This document shows, in pieces, positions 47,901-59,450 of a stretch of 64,000 nt of DNA. Position 1 is the stretch's first letter; every line of letters begins with the position of its first letter. Source of the DNA: Codonopsis lanceolata (Eukaryota; Streptophyta; Magnoliopsida; Asterales; Campanulaceae); NCBI GenBank assembly GCA_013146195.2, contig CM028378.1, positions 40,438,828 to 40,502,827 on the forward strand, in the 5' to 3' direction. The notes beneath the pieces are model-generated. The model searched no databases, had not been told where the DNA came from, and saw nothing but the letters and a program-made list of their open reading frames with translations. The position numbers and the translations under genes were made by a program.

Positions 47901-49714
47901 TGAGATTCTTTCCCTTTGGCGATGTGGTGGAACGCATGGAAGGAGAGGAATCAAAGGATTTTGATAATGTAGAGTCAGACTTGGATCAGTTAAAGAAAGG
48001 TGTGTATCAGACTCTTCAGTTTTGGCACTCAGATATGGGTTTGAGTTCAGGGGATTCTTTTGTTAATATTTTGAACAGCTTGTAGCTTCTTTATTCTTTT
48101 GGTCTTGCATACTCTCTGTGTACAAGGACACATCACTTGATTTGACGTTGTAATTAATATTTTATTTACTTATCAAAAAAAGCAACACTAGAAAACGAGT
48201 ACTGTTGGCTGGAAGTTAGTTTGCTTTTGTTAAGATCGTTTTTAACTTACATTGCCAGTGCTGCGGTTAGTCATCCTTGGCATGTATTATGGAAAATGGC
48301 AAATTAAAGAAAAGGCAAAGACTACTGTTCTTCTAAATCATTAATTGAGGGAAAACTGATACAGAAATCACTCTTGCATACCATAATTCTTCCTAGATTA
48401 AATGAGATTTTCCAATAATTGCAAGAAATAGTAATATAACGTGATCTTGTGTCAAAACATAGATTTCACTCTTTCCGTGGAGTGTTGCATCCCCAAAATA
48501 TGGATTTGAGGTGTACCCGTTTTAAATTTATATGCATTCCCTCCATTTCAATCCAATCAATGTACCTTTAATTTAACCTGTAGACTGCACCCAAATATAT
48601 CCCAGTATCCTTGTTTTCAGTTTTATTCTGATTACAACAGCTGGAAATGGACAAACCTAAGTTTTTCAAATGGATACACCCCAAATCCCCATGCCATATA
48701 GCAATGTCCAAAATAAAGCAGGCAGAGCTATCCCTACATTCATAAATCACCAATCAAAAGTTATGACTAGATCATTGCAGGAAATATGATTTGTGAATTC
48801 GAAGGACTATGTATTTATGACTTTGACGGGTTCTCAGGGTCTGGCTTCTGTCAATTGTCATACCAACTACCAAGGAATACAAGCCACCATGAATAGCCGA
48901 GGGGATAACAACTCAGTCATTGCTTTTTGTGAGCAAACTGGATGATAGCTGAAATCCAACAGCATCATTGCATGCTTACACTACCTACCTAAGATTTAGG
49001 ATCATAGTTAACTGCAAACCCTGTGAAATGTAAAGAGGACACTGGACACCAAATTGAATCACTTCATAGCTCATTTTAACTTAAAGAGTGGGGCATGGAG
49101 GTGAGGTAATTCACTTACTATGCAATTGCCCTCCAAAAGGGAAGGAATACTATAATGCTGATTCATTTATATTATATTGATGTTCCAAAAAATTATATGC
49201 AGACAGTCAATTGAATGTATCAGTTATCACATCATCATTCATAAATTTTTCTGTCCTCAATAATGAAAAAATTTAAACATACTAGTTAATAAGGCGATCT
49301 TTAAAAATCAGAAATGACAATCATGGGATCCTCTAAACCAAATCAATAGCAAATCATATTGAGACAATAGTTACCATCAAAGTTGCCATCAACAATACGG
49401 CTGGAGTCATTGTAGTTGTCCATTGTTATAACAGCAATGCTCGGTAAAAAGTTGAGGACCTTATCCGTGAATACAGTCTTTCCAGCCCCAGAGGGACCCG
49501 CTACACCTACTAATATGATACCCTCATTCTTTTGAGCCAACAGCTGACATGCACGAATCACTATGAAGAAACCTTTCTCAAATGAAAGAGGATCTGGGAT
49601 GGGAACGATCTCAAAACGACTGGAATCCTTCTTTTTAACCAATTGTACTTGATCGCGGAGAAGGCCAGATCGTCGTCTAGGTGATTCATCGACAGGAGAC
49701 ATATCTTGAGCCAT
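38948..49714 (-). CDS. TTM1/TTM2-type triphosphate tunnel metalloenzyme with kinase-like P-loop, 11 coding exons
   Basis: Plant TTM1 and TTM2 join a uridine-kinase-like P-loop NTPase to a CYTH/TTM domain and a C-terminal membrane anchor; they act as pyrophosphatases linked to senescence and defence. Coding exons (minus): 49714-49375, 45386-45272, 44400-44205, 44065-43952, 43821-43648, 41902-41708, 41487-41365, 41293-41181, 40024-39901, 39791-39519, 39169-38948. Phases join to 662 codons, near the family length. Walker A is GVAGPSGAGKT. Then come DNYNDSS, VEVPIYDFKSSSR and IVIIEGIYALS. The CYTH part begins TYDIYLLPPG, where classical TTMs have EXEXK, as in plant TTM1/2. A coiled coil (ERMDDFTSRIEELNSKF) and a hydrophobic tail (PTILTLAIGGLGFLL) end it. 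Introns carry MITEs, SINEs and LINE ends. I cannot tell TTM1 from TTM2. Confidence 0.92.
40116..40361. mobile_element. Stowaway MITE in TTM intron 8
   Basis: Ends CTCCCTCCGGCCC and GGGATGGAGGGAG are inverted; TA precedes the left end. 246 bp. The interior is the reverse complement of the family member at 47373-47623. Confidence 0.88.
40372..41130. mobile_element. PIF/Harbinger-derived MITE in TTM intron 8
   Basis: The left end gagaccctgtacaacaagg and the complement of the right end gagcatgtgcaacaatgg form imperfect inverted repeats like those of 12859-18325. The interior shares the element's TATA block (40739-40746, tataaatagagacttggttt), an AAACGACGCCGTTT palindrome (40513-40526) and the 3' block gataaagatgatggggtatg. 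The 759-bp element lacks both genes. The target duplication is not clear. Confidence 0.75.
42618..42835. repeat. Recent tandem duplication in TTM intron 5
   Basis: About 90 bp starting gaacattttaaaacagggaa occurs at 42618 and again at 42744, practically identical. Confidence 0.85.
42971..43149. mobile_element. Stowaway MITE in TTM intron 5
   Basis: Ends CTCCCTCCATCCCAAA and TTTGGGATGGAGGGA are inverted, with TA before the left end. About 179 bp. Confidence 0.88.
43306..43385. repeat. taagtcataagtaa short tandem repeat
   Basis: About 80 bp built from variations of ataagtcataagtaataagt, ending in aaatcaaacgggcccttag, a phrase often seen at plant transposon ends. The element type is not resolved. 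Confidence 0.6.
46600..46990 (+). pseudogene. 5'-truncated LINE 3' end in TTM intron 1
   Basis: The plus strand reads CIKDLFRCWSLHKRKRRDFI, then PLGVCWVIWKERNRRAFDNE, the conserved tail after the zf-RVT domain of plant L1-type LINEs. It ends in tttatttatcaaaaaaaaa. Inserted opposite to the TTM gene. Confidence 0.75.
47373..47623. mobile_element. Stowaway MITE in TTM intron 1
   Basis: Starts CTCCCTCCGTCC, ends ccaaagggag, flanked by TA on both sides (47371-47372, 47624-47625). 251 bp; reverse orientation relative of 40116-40361. Confidence 0.88.
47890..48183 (+). pseudogene. Second 5'-truncated LINE 3' end in TTM intron 1
   Basis: In one frame AMWWNAWKERNQRI (near 47920), then after a shift FDNVESDLDQLKKGVYQTLQ, ending LNILNSL-like text and a stop at about 48083. 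The tail is tttatttacttatcaaaaaaa. W-x-WKERN-x-R is the LINE tail motif, as at 46740. Confidence 0.65.
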
Positions 49715-50325
49715 TATAAAAGCTAGATATGTATCTTCCTCTGTGCCTGAAGAAAAAATGAGAATCAAATAAGAACAAAGGGCAAAAGCACTATGTATAT
49801 AGTTTCTTTAAAAAATATATTAAAAGATTTTCGAAAAATACCTTGTAGCATGTAATCAATAGTAACAATAAAAACTGTATCTAGCATATTAAAGCAGAAG
49901 TAGTGTCATCTATGTCACAAGTTACTATTACACACTGTTACAACCATTTGTACTTTTCTGGCTAACTTCAACGAAGTAATAATTGATCACACTTTTCTTT
50001 CCTAGTTGTGTCAAGAATCTCAATTGAAAACAAGGCCTATGTAATGAACTACACTTAACCTAAAACCAACTATAGCAGTATTATGTTGATATCAGTAAAT
50101 AATACTATGATTTGTTATCACTCCAAAGTGGAACCTCTGCAATATAAATGCCAAATGTAGCCGGTGCAGCTATCAAAACTTAAACCTACCATAAAATTCA
50201 AAAGTTGAACCATTCCAATCTTGAAAACAACGATAGTTCACAGGTCGAAATCAAAAGACAAATTACTTTGGCGTAGCATTAAGACAGGGATCAACCAAAA
50301 ACTGTTAGTAATATGGAGAAGCTCC

Positions 50326-50440
50326 CTGTGACCCTAAGGGGTGGGAGAGATGGGAAGGACACTCAGGCAAAGACCTTGAGGTCATTGGTTCTAATCCCCA
50401 TACCAACAAGGGATCACATTTACCTATCAAAATAAATAAA
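50326..50440 (+). mobile_element. SINE in the 5' UTR intron of the TTM gene
   Basis: gggagagatgggaaggacac (A-box side), B box GGTTCTAATCC at 50387-50397, tail tttacctatcaaaataaata. Same family as 36862 and 38346. Confidence 0.72.
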
Positions 50441-50876
50441 TGAAGAAGCTGCCTGTAGATGGGAAATCATTGAACTTGTTTTAGAAGTTAGAACCTAATT
50501 AACAAGCAAACTAGTTTCAAAGCTTTATTTCTAACTCAACCAAATTAAAACAATTACTACCCGAAATAGAAAAAAAAAAAATAAATAAATATATATATAC
50601 CCTTCATTTGTTGAACAAGGTTCTCTAAAGGAAAATGAAGGATCGAAAATAAAACAAGAAGCCGAGAAATGGAAATTGGACAAGATTTTCCCTAAAAGTG
50701 ACAGAAGATATTCATAGAAAAAAAGTGACAAGATTAAGCTAAGATTTAATTAGGACAAGTACCCAGGAAAATAATCACTGAAAGAATACTCAAATAAGCA
50801 ATTCTAAAGAGGATACGAAATTAAGTAAATCATCAGAAAGAATCTTAAGAAAATAATTCACATAAAGAACAAACCT

Positions 50877-51250
50877 TAAGAACTCAAAGAATGCCCGTTC
50901 TGTTATCGGTGTTCGAGTGTGCTCTTTATGATTTGGGAATCAGGAGAAGGGTTGTGAAGATTCTTGATAATTTGAAAGTGGGTGTGGAAGAGTTGCATGA
51001 AATGAAAGACATCTGGAGATAGGGAGAGAGAGAGAGGGCGGTGGGGTAAAAAGGGGGAAGGAAAGGAACCGAAATAAGTTGTGAGTTGTCTGAAGGCTGT
51101 GGATTTACCTGTCGGATTACAGATGATGACGATGGCGATGGTAACGGAGATGGATTTCGATCGTTTGTTAAAAAGGCTCAGGCAACAAGTACACAAATTA
51201 AAATCAGGATTGTTGGTTAACTGGACGAACGTTAACCGCGCACCATAATC
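50877..51250 (-). other. Probable 5' UTR exon and promoter region of the TTM gene
   Basis: On the minus strand a donor GTTTGTTC follows gagttcttaag at about 50878, and the coding exon's acceptor lies near 49747 (ttcttcag), implying a ~1.1-kb 5' UTR intron. The exon's upstream limit, and whether it is itself split, cannot be fixed. A ctctctctct-type pyrimidine tract at 51018-51038 fits a plant 5' UTR. Confidence 0.45.
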
Positions 51251-51283
51251 CACTCTCTACTCCCATCACAAATATGGGTAAAA

Positions 51284-51635
51284 CTAGTATTTGCACTCGT
51301 GCGTTAAACGCACGATATATATATTTTTAAATTAAATTATACATAAACAAAATAAATATAAAAAAACAAAATTAGAAGATAAACATATATCTTGAAATCA
51401 AAATCGATCAACACGTATCATGAAATGAAAATCGATTTTTTTTGAATTTTTACAAATCAAAATTGCTTCAATCCTTTCGTGATTTTGCAAATTTGTTATA
51501 ATGTTTGCATTGTCTTGTTGCACCTTGTGTATCGATATTATGAATATAATGAAATATGATTAAAATGATATCATGTACTTTGATACTTGTGAATCATTAG
51601 TGATGCTTCCGTGCGTTGCACGGTTTGTACACTGG
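51284..51635. mobile_element. Two Helitron-like 3' ends facing outward
   Basis: On the left, read on the minus strand, hairpin CGTGCGT-TTA-ACGCACG is followed by CTAG and a host T. On the right, plus strand, hairpin CCGTGC-GTT-GCACGG (51609-51623) is followed after a short gap by CTGG and T. Both fit the hairpin-CTRR-T rule, but in opposite orientations. The matching 5' ends are not identified, so this may be two truncated elements. Confidence 0.5.
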
Positions 51636-54600
51636 TATAAAATTATATACTCTATTAAAGTTGAAGAATATATACAATTAAAAAGTTTAATATGAAAAAA
51701 TAAAAAAATTAATAAAAAGTAAAATTAAAGATAGATCACATAAATTTGAAAAAGTAATTATAAATTTATTTAAATGTATTTCCTTATTCAAAATGGAGGA
51801 TTTGATGGAATTCAACCATCTTCGTTATTCGTTAAGTCAACAATTGATAATAGACATGTGTCTCTAAATGACAAAATTTGATAGAGATAATAGTTTTCGA
51901 TATTTCATACTAATGTAGTAGCTATAAAAAAAACGTTGGTTATTGAAAATATAAACATATAAAAATACATTTTATGTCCTGACCTTCTCTTCCTTCTTCA
52001 TAACTCGTTCTTCTTCTTCTTCATTTTGTGTTTGTGTGATTCAAAATAAATTTACTTTTGTGTTTGTGCTACTGTGCATATACTGTTTGATGAAAGGTCT
52101 AAATAGAAATTTGTTCATTTTTAAATACCCCTTTTGAAACTCGATGCATCAATTTTGAATCACAATGTATCGTTTGTAAATTTTGATGCATCGACTTAGA
52201 TGTGGAGATGTAGGTAAGATGCATTAATTTTGAATCAAATGTTAATTATGTACATGAAAGAAGATAGATGAAGATTTGATACATTATGATTTAAGGTGCG
52301 ATGCATAAATTAGATTATGTGATTTAAATTGATGAATTGATTAAGTGATCCATAGCGCGCCTTCGGTTCATTAAGAGTCGTAATCTTTTCGCTCTAAAAG
52401 TGTCATTTTTAGTTAAAAAAACATAAAAAAAAACTGTAGCGGTTGAAAATTTTACATAGTTGACATACTTGAATTTCTCCCTAAAACAAACAACAACAAA
52501 AAAAAGACTAAAAATACTCAAAATTTCACGTTACCCAAATTTCTCAATTGATTCAATCCAAATTATTATTACTTTAATGAACAACAAATATTACTCCAAT
52601 TATAACCAATCTGACCCAAAAAAATCCCAAGCACTTGTCATATAGATAAAAAGTTTCTCACTCTCTAACCTAAAAACCTCACCCCACCCCACTCACTCTA
52701 ACCTATATACACATCGTCTCACTCTCACTCTTACTCAATTAAGTCGTCTAAAAGGTCACCTTTCTTATTTTTATAACATTAAACCTAGGAAATTCCTCCG
52801 GTAAACATGAGACAATGACTCTTCATCTCTTCAAACCCTTCGTTTCAAAAATTCATCCGCCGACTTTCCCCAACCAAAATAGAATCAGATCAAACCATTT
52901 CGTAGCAAGGTGCGTTAGATTTTTTTTTTAAAGTATTCAACTTTGTATTTCGATTTTTTAAAAATCTTAGAGCTTAATTTTACTTAGTGAACTGGAAAAA
53001 AAATGACTTATAATAAGATCCAAGTATTTATGCTTCTTTACCTAATTATTTTTTAAATACGGTTTAAATAAGTTGAGACTTTTTTATATTTTCAATATTT
53101 AACGTTATACCCGAATTTTTTATATTTTGAGTATAGAAAAAAATATAGATTTCGAATTTTTAGATTTGTATTTTGAAGATCTATTTTTTAAATATTTTTA
53201 TAATTAAAATACATCTATTTTAAATCACTTGTATCTAATGTAGTTGTTCACTTCAAAATTGGTCTCTTTGTAGTCACTAATTTATTTGTTTTTCGTCTCT
53301 ACATTTCAAATTTCTTTGATTTAATTAGATTTTATTTATAAATGTTAATTATTCTGATTTGATAAAACCAAAATTGAGAAATTTGTAGTCACATTGCATA
53401 TTAATAAATAAATCAAAATATATATTGGTTACTAATAAATCTGTATCAGTTTGAAGATCATTAAATTGTATTAAATTTAGCACATACACTTGAACATGAA
53501 GTTTATTAAATTATCGTAATTTATTCCCTACATCTTTAATCCTAGGCATTGCATATGTTTAAGCTATTTATTGATTACAAAGGTACCTTGAGAATTTAAT
53601 AATTTCGCATATATAACTGTTTTTAGTTTATTGTAGCTCCATGATCTCTAGAAAAAGGAGAGAGGACCAAGTACATGAGATCCTAAGTAATCGAAATAAA
53701 AAGAATACAGTAAGTATTGAAAATATGTCTTTACATTGTAAAATATATATTTTGCACGAAAAACCGTTGAGTTATCTAGGCTTACCCTTGGTCTGACTGA
53801 TGTCTCTAAGCAAGATGAGAGAGAGAGACATTTTGTATAGATTTCTTCTATATTGGTATGTTATCCTTAGTTGTTTTTAGCGATGATGTTTAACAAACAA
53901 AATTGTAACAAATTTATAGTGGTTTTATCTTTGAAAACTGCTTGAGAAGAGAAAAGCTAAGGAATTGTCTAACTCCCTTAGGCGTCCAATTATAGCCGAA
54001 GAAATTAATCTTCAATGATAATTTCATGTAATTGTTTTGATAATTTATTCATTTATCATTCAATTGATAAGCAATTATTAAATTCAACAATTGAAATAAA
54101 TAATTATTTATTAGCTCATTGAAATTTCAATATAGTTTAAAAAATCATAACTATTTTTTATATTGCCGGATGTGAATGAGGTTGAAATAGTTTGGTATAT
54201 ATGGTTGTCAATTGTCTCAAGTCAAAGAAAGAATGTCAAATTTTTTTGGATTTATTTATCTAATTAATTTTGATTATAAATTTGTTTCATTTCCCAATGC
54301 ATTAATGACACATATACAATGTATAAGTGTTGTCATTTTTGGAAAATGCATTTTGGTAGGAACTTTCCAAAAATCGCACCTCTCCTTTTATATATGTATA
54401 AATAAAAATGGTTCAACAGTATTGACTATTGAGTCATCCAAACAAAATCGTTCATTTTCTTTTCATACAAAAAACTCAGCAGCAATTTATTGAGATTCAA
54501 GGGAGAGAGTCGGTCTTACGGATGTTAAATTATAAGACGAAATTCACTCTCTTATAGTTCAACCCATCAATACACGATGGGTGGAGTAAAAATGATTCAT

Positions 54601-54776
54601 TTTACAAGGAAAAATATCTATAAAACCGTTTTACTTTTACTTAAGTTTTTACAAAAAAAGAGAAGACAAGAGAGAGTTATCCAAACCCAACAAAATCCCT
54701 GAACCTGAAGACTTAATTAATATATAGATGCATTTCATGTGGAAATTAAGAAAAAGTTTGTGTTATTAATACCAAA
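51636..54776. other. AT-rich intergenic DNA with one possible exon
   Basis: Mostly AT-rich without recognisable genes. 52140-52310 has gatgcatcaattttgaatca repeats. A pyrimidine-rich leader near 52660-52760 precedes a short candidate exon at 52815. 53640-53710 could be a second exon but is not recognisable. Confidence 0.4.
52815..52909 (+). CDS. Possible first exon of an unrecognised gene
   Basis: A 31-codon open frame from ATG to a good donor (GCAAG|GTGCGT): MTLHLFKPFVSKIHPP and then basic, Ser/Asn/Arg-containing text, which looks like a plastid or mitochondrial transit peptide. It follows a CT-rich leader typical of plant 5' UTRs. A next exon with matching phase could begin at 53636 (ctccatgatctctagaaaaa), but that frame is short and no conserved domain is visible. 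This may be a gene remnant or chance. Confidence 0.22.
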
Positions 54777-55242
54777 TTAGTTTTACACCCGTACGTTAAA
54801 CGCATGGACAAAAATATTTTTTAATTAAATAATATTCAAGTAAAACGAAGAAGCAAATCAAAATCAAAGAATAAATTAAGAAAAACAATGTTGGAAACAA
54901 CTACTTAAATATAAATATATCATTTTACTGGTAATATTATGGATTTTGAATTTTTTTTATACACAACATCATCTTCATTGGATATTGATATATTCAAGCC
55001 AAAATGGTTTGTTTTCCTAAAAATTGTGACATACCACTGATCATGTTTGAATATTGGTTTCTTCAAGAAGAATCCTACTTGTGAAAAGTGATTGACCTTG
55101 ACTTTTGTTAATTGTCATGATATACTATACTACTAATGGAAATTGTCATATTTGGACTTGAAATACAACCTCACATTTAATGAAGACAATGACATTTTTG
55201 GAATAAACATTTTGTCTCCATCATTACTTTTATTAAAAAAAA

Positions 55243-55838
55243 TTAATTAGTTTCAACAACGTGATTCTTAAACTTAGTAATGATTAGTCTTGTTGCATTG
55301 CATAATCCTGCAACATGGTCAATGTTTCTTAACGTTGAAACACCAATCTTAAGTGTTAATTCATGGTTTGACAATTTTGAACACTTTATACTATTCAAAA
55401 ACTCCGTAGAGTAAATATTTTCAAACAAACTTGTGTTGTTCTTGTCCTCAACATAGAATCTGAAGTCAAATAAGTTCTTCCTTCTATGTCATTATTATAA
55501 AACATATACTCATTTATGGTGTCAACAACATCAAGTGTCGGGACAAAGATAGCTCCTCCTTGCAAATATGACACATCATCAAAAGACTCCAAAAATGACG
55601 GATATATACTTTCAACAATTTACTCTATTAAATTATCTGATGCATTAATCAAAATATCATTTGGAACTTCTATTGCTACAACACAATTATTTTCACCACC
55701 ATATGTACCGTCGTCGATACTTAATATCCACTCAGAAAATGCCTTCAACACGAGACAACGTTCGTCATTGTCAAGAGTTTGCAGTCTCATGCTTTTTGTA
55801 AGTTTCAAAACTTTGCAATGTGTCCATAAATAGTACAA
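55243..55838 (-). pseudogene. Helitron PIF1-type helicase, C-terminal fragment
   Basis: The minus strand reads YYLWTHCKVLKLTKSMRL, KAFSEWILSIDDGTYG, FVPTLDVVDTINEYMFYN, then after a frameshift near 55430 FLNSIKCSKLSNHELTLKIG and LRNIDHVAGLCNATRLIIT. These are the late motifs of the PIF1-like helicase of plant Helitrons; the intact Rep-helicase is over 1000 residues and drives rolling-circle transposition. One stop (near 55620) and one frameshift break it. Rep and the N-terminal helicase are missing. Confidence 0.88.
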
Positions 55839-55868
55839 TTTGCGATCATGTTAATAAAAAAACATGTT

Positions 55869-56043
55869 GAATTCTTACAACTTTATACTTACTTTTTCTA
55901 TCTACTTTAATTATAGTCATATACTTAAAGGCATTAAAAGAAATCACGTATTTCACCAATATTTATAATACAGTAAACTATTTTTTATTAAATGGTGTGT
56001 CGGGTCGTCAAAGAGAACCATATTTTGAAAACAGAGGGAGTAT
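55869..56043. mobile_element. Partial Stowaway-like MITE inside the Helitron
   Basis: Interior actttttctatctactttaa and the end aaaacagagggagTA match 30976-31188; the left terminus is lost. Confidence 0.6.
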
Positions 56044-56463
56044 TTTATTTTACCGTCCGAGATCTATAACTTTTTAAATATATTTCTCAAGGTTATTTTG
56101 AAAAGAATATAAAGCTGAATTTTTTAGATTTTGAATTTATTTGAATGAATAAATTTATCTGTTACATTTCTTAATATTTTTTATTTAGCCATTATTCATG
56201 CTTATAAAAAATATCTAACTTTATGGTTCGACTATATCAACTACTTCATTGTTTATTTTAGTTGGGACTAACTATTTCTTTGCAACTCTAACTTTGAGAA
56301 TTCGGTCGGATCTTTGTTTGTGGAAGTCTCTTAGGACGAATGGTTTGAAAGCCATAATAGCTGCAGTAAAAATTTTGGGTTCAAAATATCTAAAGTTTAT
56401 TTTGTGATGGTTTTTCTTACTTTGTATAAAATTGATTAAACATCCATAAAGAATATCCACAAA

Positions 56464-56468
<5 letters not shown>

Positions 56469-56508
<40 letters not shown>

Positions 56509-56531
56509 GTGTGTGTGTGTGTGTGTGTGTG
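56469..56531. repeat. Compound (TA)n(GT)n microsatellite
   Basis: About 38 bp of TA followed by about 24 bp of GT. Confidence 0.92.
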
Positions 56532-56815
56532 ATGGAAAATAAAAGATCAAACATGATATTGTGAATTGGATTGAGAATACCAACAGTTTGTGTGCATTCA
56601 AAGTTCCTAGAAATGTATAAATATATTCTTGTCAACTTATCCAATAATATTAAATGGTTAGTATAAAAACTAAAAAATAAAATAAAACAAAGTGTTTCAA
56701 CTTCTAATGTTTCCATTTATGAAAATAAGTTTTAAGCGGGAAAATCACGGTTACCATTATATATATATAGATTGTCATGGTGTAAAATGACAAGTTTGGA
56801 CAATGAAGTCACACA

Positions 56816-57590
56816 TTAGGGGTGAGCAAGTTTTTTAAAAAACGAACCGGACCAAGTTTTTTAAAGAACTTAGGGACCAATTTTTTGGTTTGGTCGGTTT
56901 TGGCCAAGGCAGTCTGGTTTTGAGTTTTACCTACAAAATGAAACCTAGATGAAAAATATAAATAGTTACTAGAAACCTTAGATAGATAGTCTTGCTATTA
57001 TTTTTCTCTTGTCCATTGTCCATTATCCGTCACCTAACCCTTCTGCGAGCCTCCTTCTCTCGTTGTAGACTCAAACCTAAATCAGTGTCGAGGCATCGCG
57101 GTGTCGACCAATAATAAGCATAAGACAGTAAGAAGGAATAAGATGGTAAAGATACCCTCTTCGCGCTAGCTTTACCTCGATCTCTCCCTCTCGGCGTTGA
57201 CTTTGGGGCCCGACCAAGACCGTCTATTTGTTGTTGAGTTGTGTGAAAGTATAAAAATGTAGATCGTGGTCGATGTAAATGTTTATGAAGAATGGTTTTG
57301 CGTTGTTGATGTGAATAGCTCGTATAATCTCTCTTTAGCCATTGTCTTGCCAATTTGTTTGATTTGGGGTTCTACGATTTACGCCTACTTTGAAGTGGTG
57401 TTTCTTCAAAAATCTTTCTAGCTAAGGTATGAATAGATTTCTTTAGTGATTTGATTGATTACCAAGTGGCTATAACAAAGAATTCTAGTTTGAAGTATAG
57501 ATTGATTACCACTAAAAATGATTTTTCATTTTAATTGAACTATTGGTTAGGTTTTCTATGGGCCTACTTATTATGCAGTCTCATATAATT
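56816..57590. other. Possible hAT-like end, otherwise unassigned DNA
   Basis: TAGGGGTGAGCAAG at 56816 looks like a hAT terminus, followed by ggtttggtcggttttggcc-type subterminal text, but I find no partner end or target duplication. No gene is seen. Confidence 0.3.
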
Positions 57591-57599
57591 TATCAGAGT

Positions 57600-59450
57600 T
57601 CAACATTATTTCTAGAGAAGCATGCTCTTTGAGGCCTAAGGGCAATGCAAAATCCTTGCAATAGTGGAAGTGTTCGTAGTCCACAGATTAGTAGATCCCT
57701 CGTGGACTTGTGGGGTGATAGAAAACTCAGCAGCAATTTATTGGCGTACAGTTCGAGCTGGATGAGGAGGGGAATTCCTTTCTTTTTTCCTCGTTGCCGT
57801 GGCATCCTTATGATAGGGACTTGGCGAGCTCAGCAGCGGTGGCCTCAGCGGCCTTATCAGCAGTGGCCTCAGTTGCCTCCTTTTGTTCCGGGCAGTGGCT
57901 TTGAAAACCACCACCTTCTTGGCCAGGCTCGAAACTTTACCTGGAGCCGGGGCCTTCTTGGCCGGAGGATAGAAGGGGACCTTAGGCAAGGCCAAGGGCT
58001 CGTTACCCTTTAGATCGGTGGCCCACTGGTCGGCCTATTTCTTCCTGTTCTTCAACGGTGCAAGGCTCTTCATTCCTGAAATAAAGCAAGACATGATCAG
58101 CACAGTTACCAAAAGTAAGGTTTGATCAGGACAAAGAAAATGGAAATATTAGCAATCAGCGAGCAATCGTTTTTATCTTCATAAATTGGTCGGCAGCTTA
58201 CACCAAGACCCAACCGCTGACATTCAACACATTCACGCTTAAACATCTGCCCGTGGCAGTCACCCTAGTATGGATGGATTCTTTCGAGCTCATGGATTAA
58301 GAAGGGTTCCACCCTGGGCACTTCTGCTCGGATCACTGCGACCAGACGCAGACTCCGCGGGTTACACACGAGCTCTTTCCAATCGAGCAAGAATTTCTGG
58401 CCGATCCGTTTGTCGTTCTCCTCGATAACCCCAACGGCAGTCTTCAATGCCGACAGGCGAGCAATCTCACCCGAGCTAAAATCCTACTTTTAGACCTTGG
58501 GAATTTTGATTTCACCGCTCGCTGTAGGCACAAACGGCCATCTAACCCAAGACTCGATGAAAAGGACTCTTCTATCTCAAGCCTCAACTTTTCCGAGGAG
58601 ATCAGTTAAGATCCTTTAAAAATCACCCTGTGCTCGGGGCAAAAATAAAGAGCTTCCGGAGCAGGAACATGTCCGGCTCAAAGCCTAACAAACGGCAGGC
58701 CATGGTGAAGGCTGTGATTGCCCGGACCGTGTTTAGCATCAGGTCACAAGGCACGGACTTGGTCTCCAACAGAAAGTCCACCAAGAAAGGCTCCAACGAA
58801 AGGCGTAGCCCGACCCAGAAAAAATCAGCAAAAAAAAGGAGTTCATCCCCTTGCTCGCAGGACAGTGTCACACCGGCGGGTACATCTATTTTGCTCGCCC
58901 TGTAGTCAGCGGAGTCGACGCCAAGGGTCGTAAGCCAGGCAGTCACCTTGTCCGTCATGTCCAAAGAAGCCCAGTGGGCAGCATATCGACTCTCATCAGC
59001 GTTCACATGTCATTCGGGCTCATTATCTTCATCTTCAGCCCCTTCATCAAGTATGACCTCAACTTGAGAGCGGCCCGTTTTCTTCATGCGGTGGGCAAAG
59101 GGCGTGTCATCTACTTCATCCGATTTGGAGGCACCTCAGTCGCCTCTCCTTGCTCGGACCGCACTTTCTCGGCCATGTTTTCGGCCCTGTCAGCTAGCTG
59201 TTCGGGGCCCTGCCCGCTAGTATATCCTCATCCCTCAATGTTTTCTCTCCAGAAGGGCCATGCTCGCTAGAGTAATTGATGAGGTCAACTATAGGAGCAG
59301 CCACGCGCACATGAATGGCCTCTTCGGCTACGAATTCCTCACCCTTTTCCAGCACATAATCGATGGAGGGAGTCTTCTCGCTACTCAAGGGGTCATTCTG
59401 CCCACCGTAGCTGAAGGCTTCCCTGCTAGTTAAAAACTTTTCTTCTTTTA
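57600..59450 (-). pseudogene. Fragment of a Tat-type antisense gene
   Basis: A minus-strand block at 59006-58623 reads FFWVGLRLSLEPFLVDFLL and MACRLLGFEPDMFLLRKL, the conserved core of the plant 'putative gypsy type transposon' protein family. The block at 58447-58265 continues it (KFLLDWKELVCNPRSLRL). A basic Lys/Arg/Pro-rich part follows at 57995-57600. Regions between have intron-like or degraded sequence. GC content is clearly higher than the surroundings. No pol or LTR of this copy is present, so it is an isolated fragment. Confidence 0.6.

Larger units (their letters stand above)
54777..56771 (-). mobile_element. Helitron with partial helicase
   Basis: The left end read on the minus strand has the hairpin region ccatgcgtttaacgtacggg followed by CTAA and host T. 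The right end read on the minus strand starts TCTATATATATATAATGG after a host A. Host A at 54776 and T at 56772 give the A|T target. The 1995-bp body has a minus-strand PIF1-type helicase fragment and a Stowaway-like insertion. Orientation of ends and helicase agree. Confidence 0.6.

Noticed and set aside
48538..48600. A further Stowaway element at attccctccatttcaatcc
   Set aside because: Only one possible end can be seen; no inverted partner or TA duplication found.
57030..57353. A 107-codon minus-strand frame (MARQWLKRDYTSYSHQQ...)
   Set aside because: No domain, biased composition, no supporting splice or promoter signals; probably chance.
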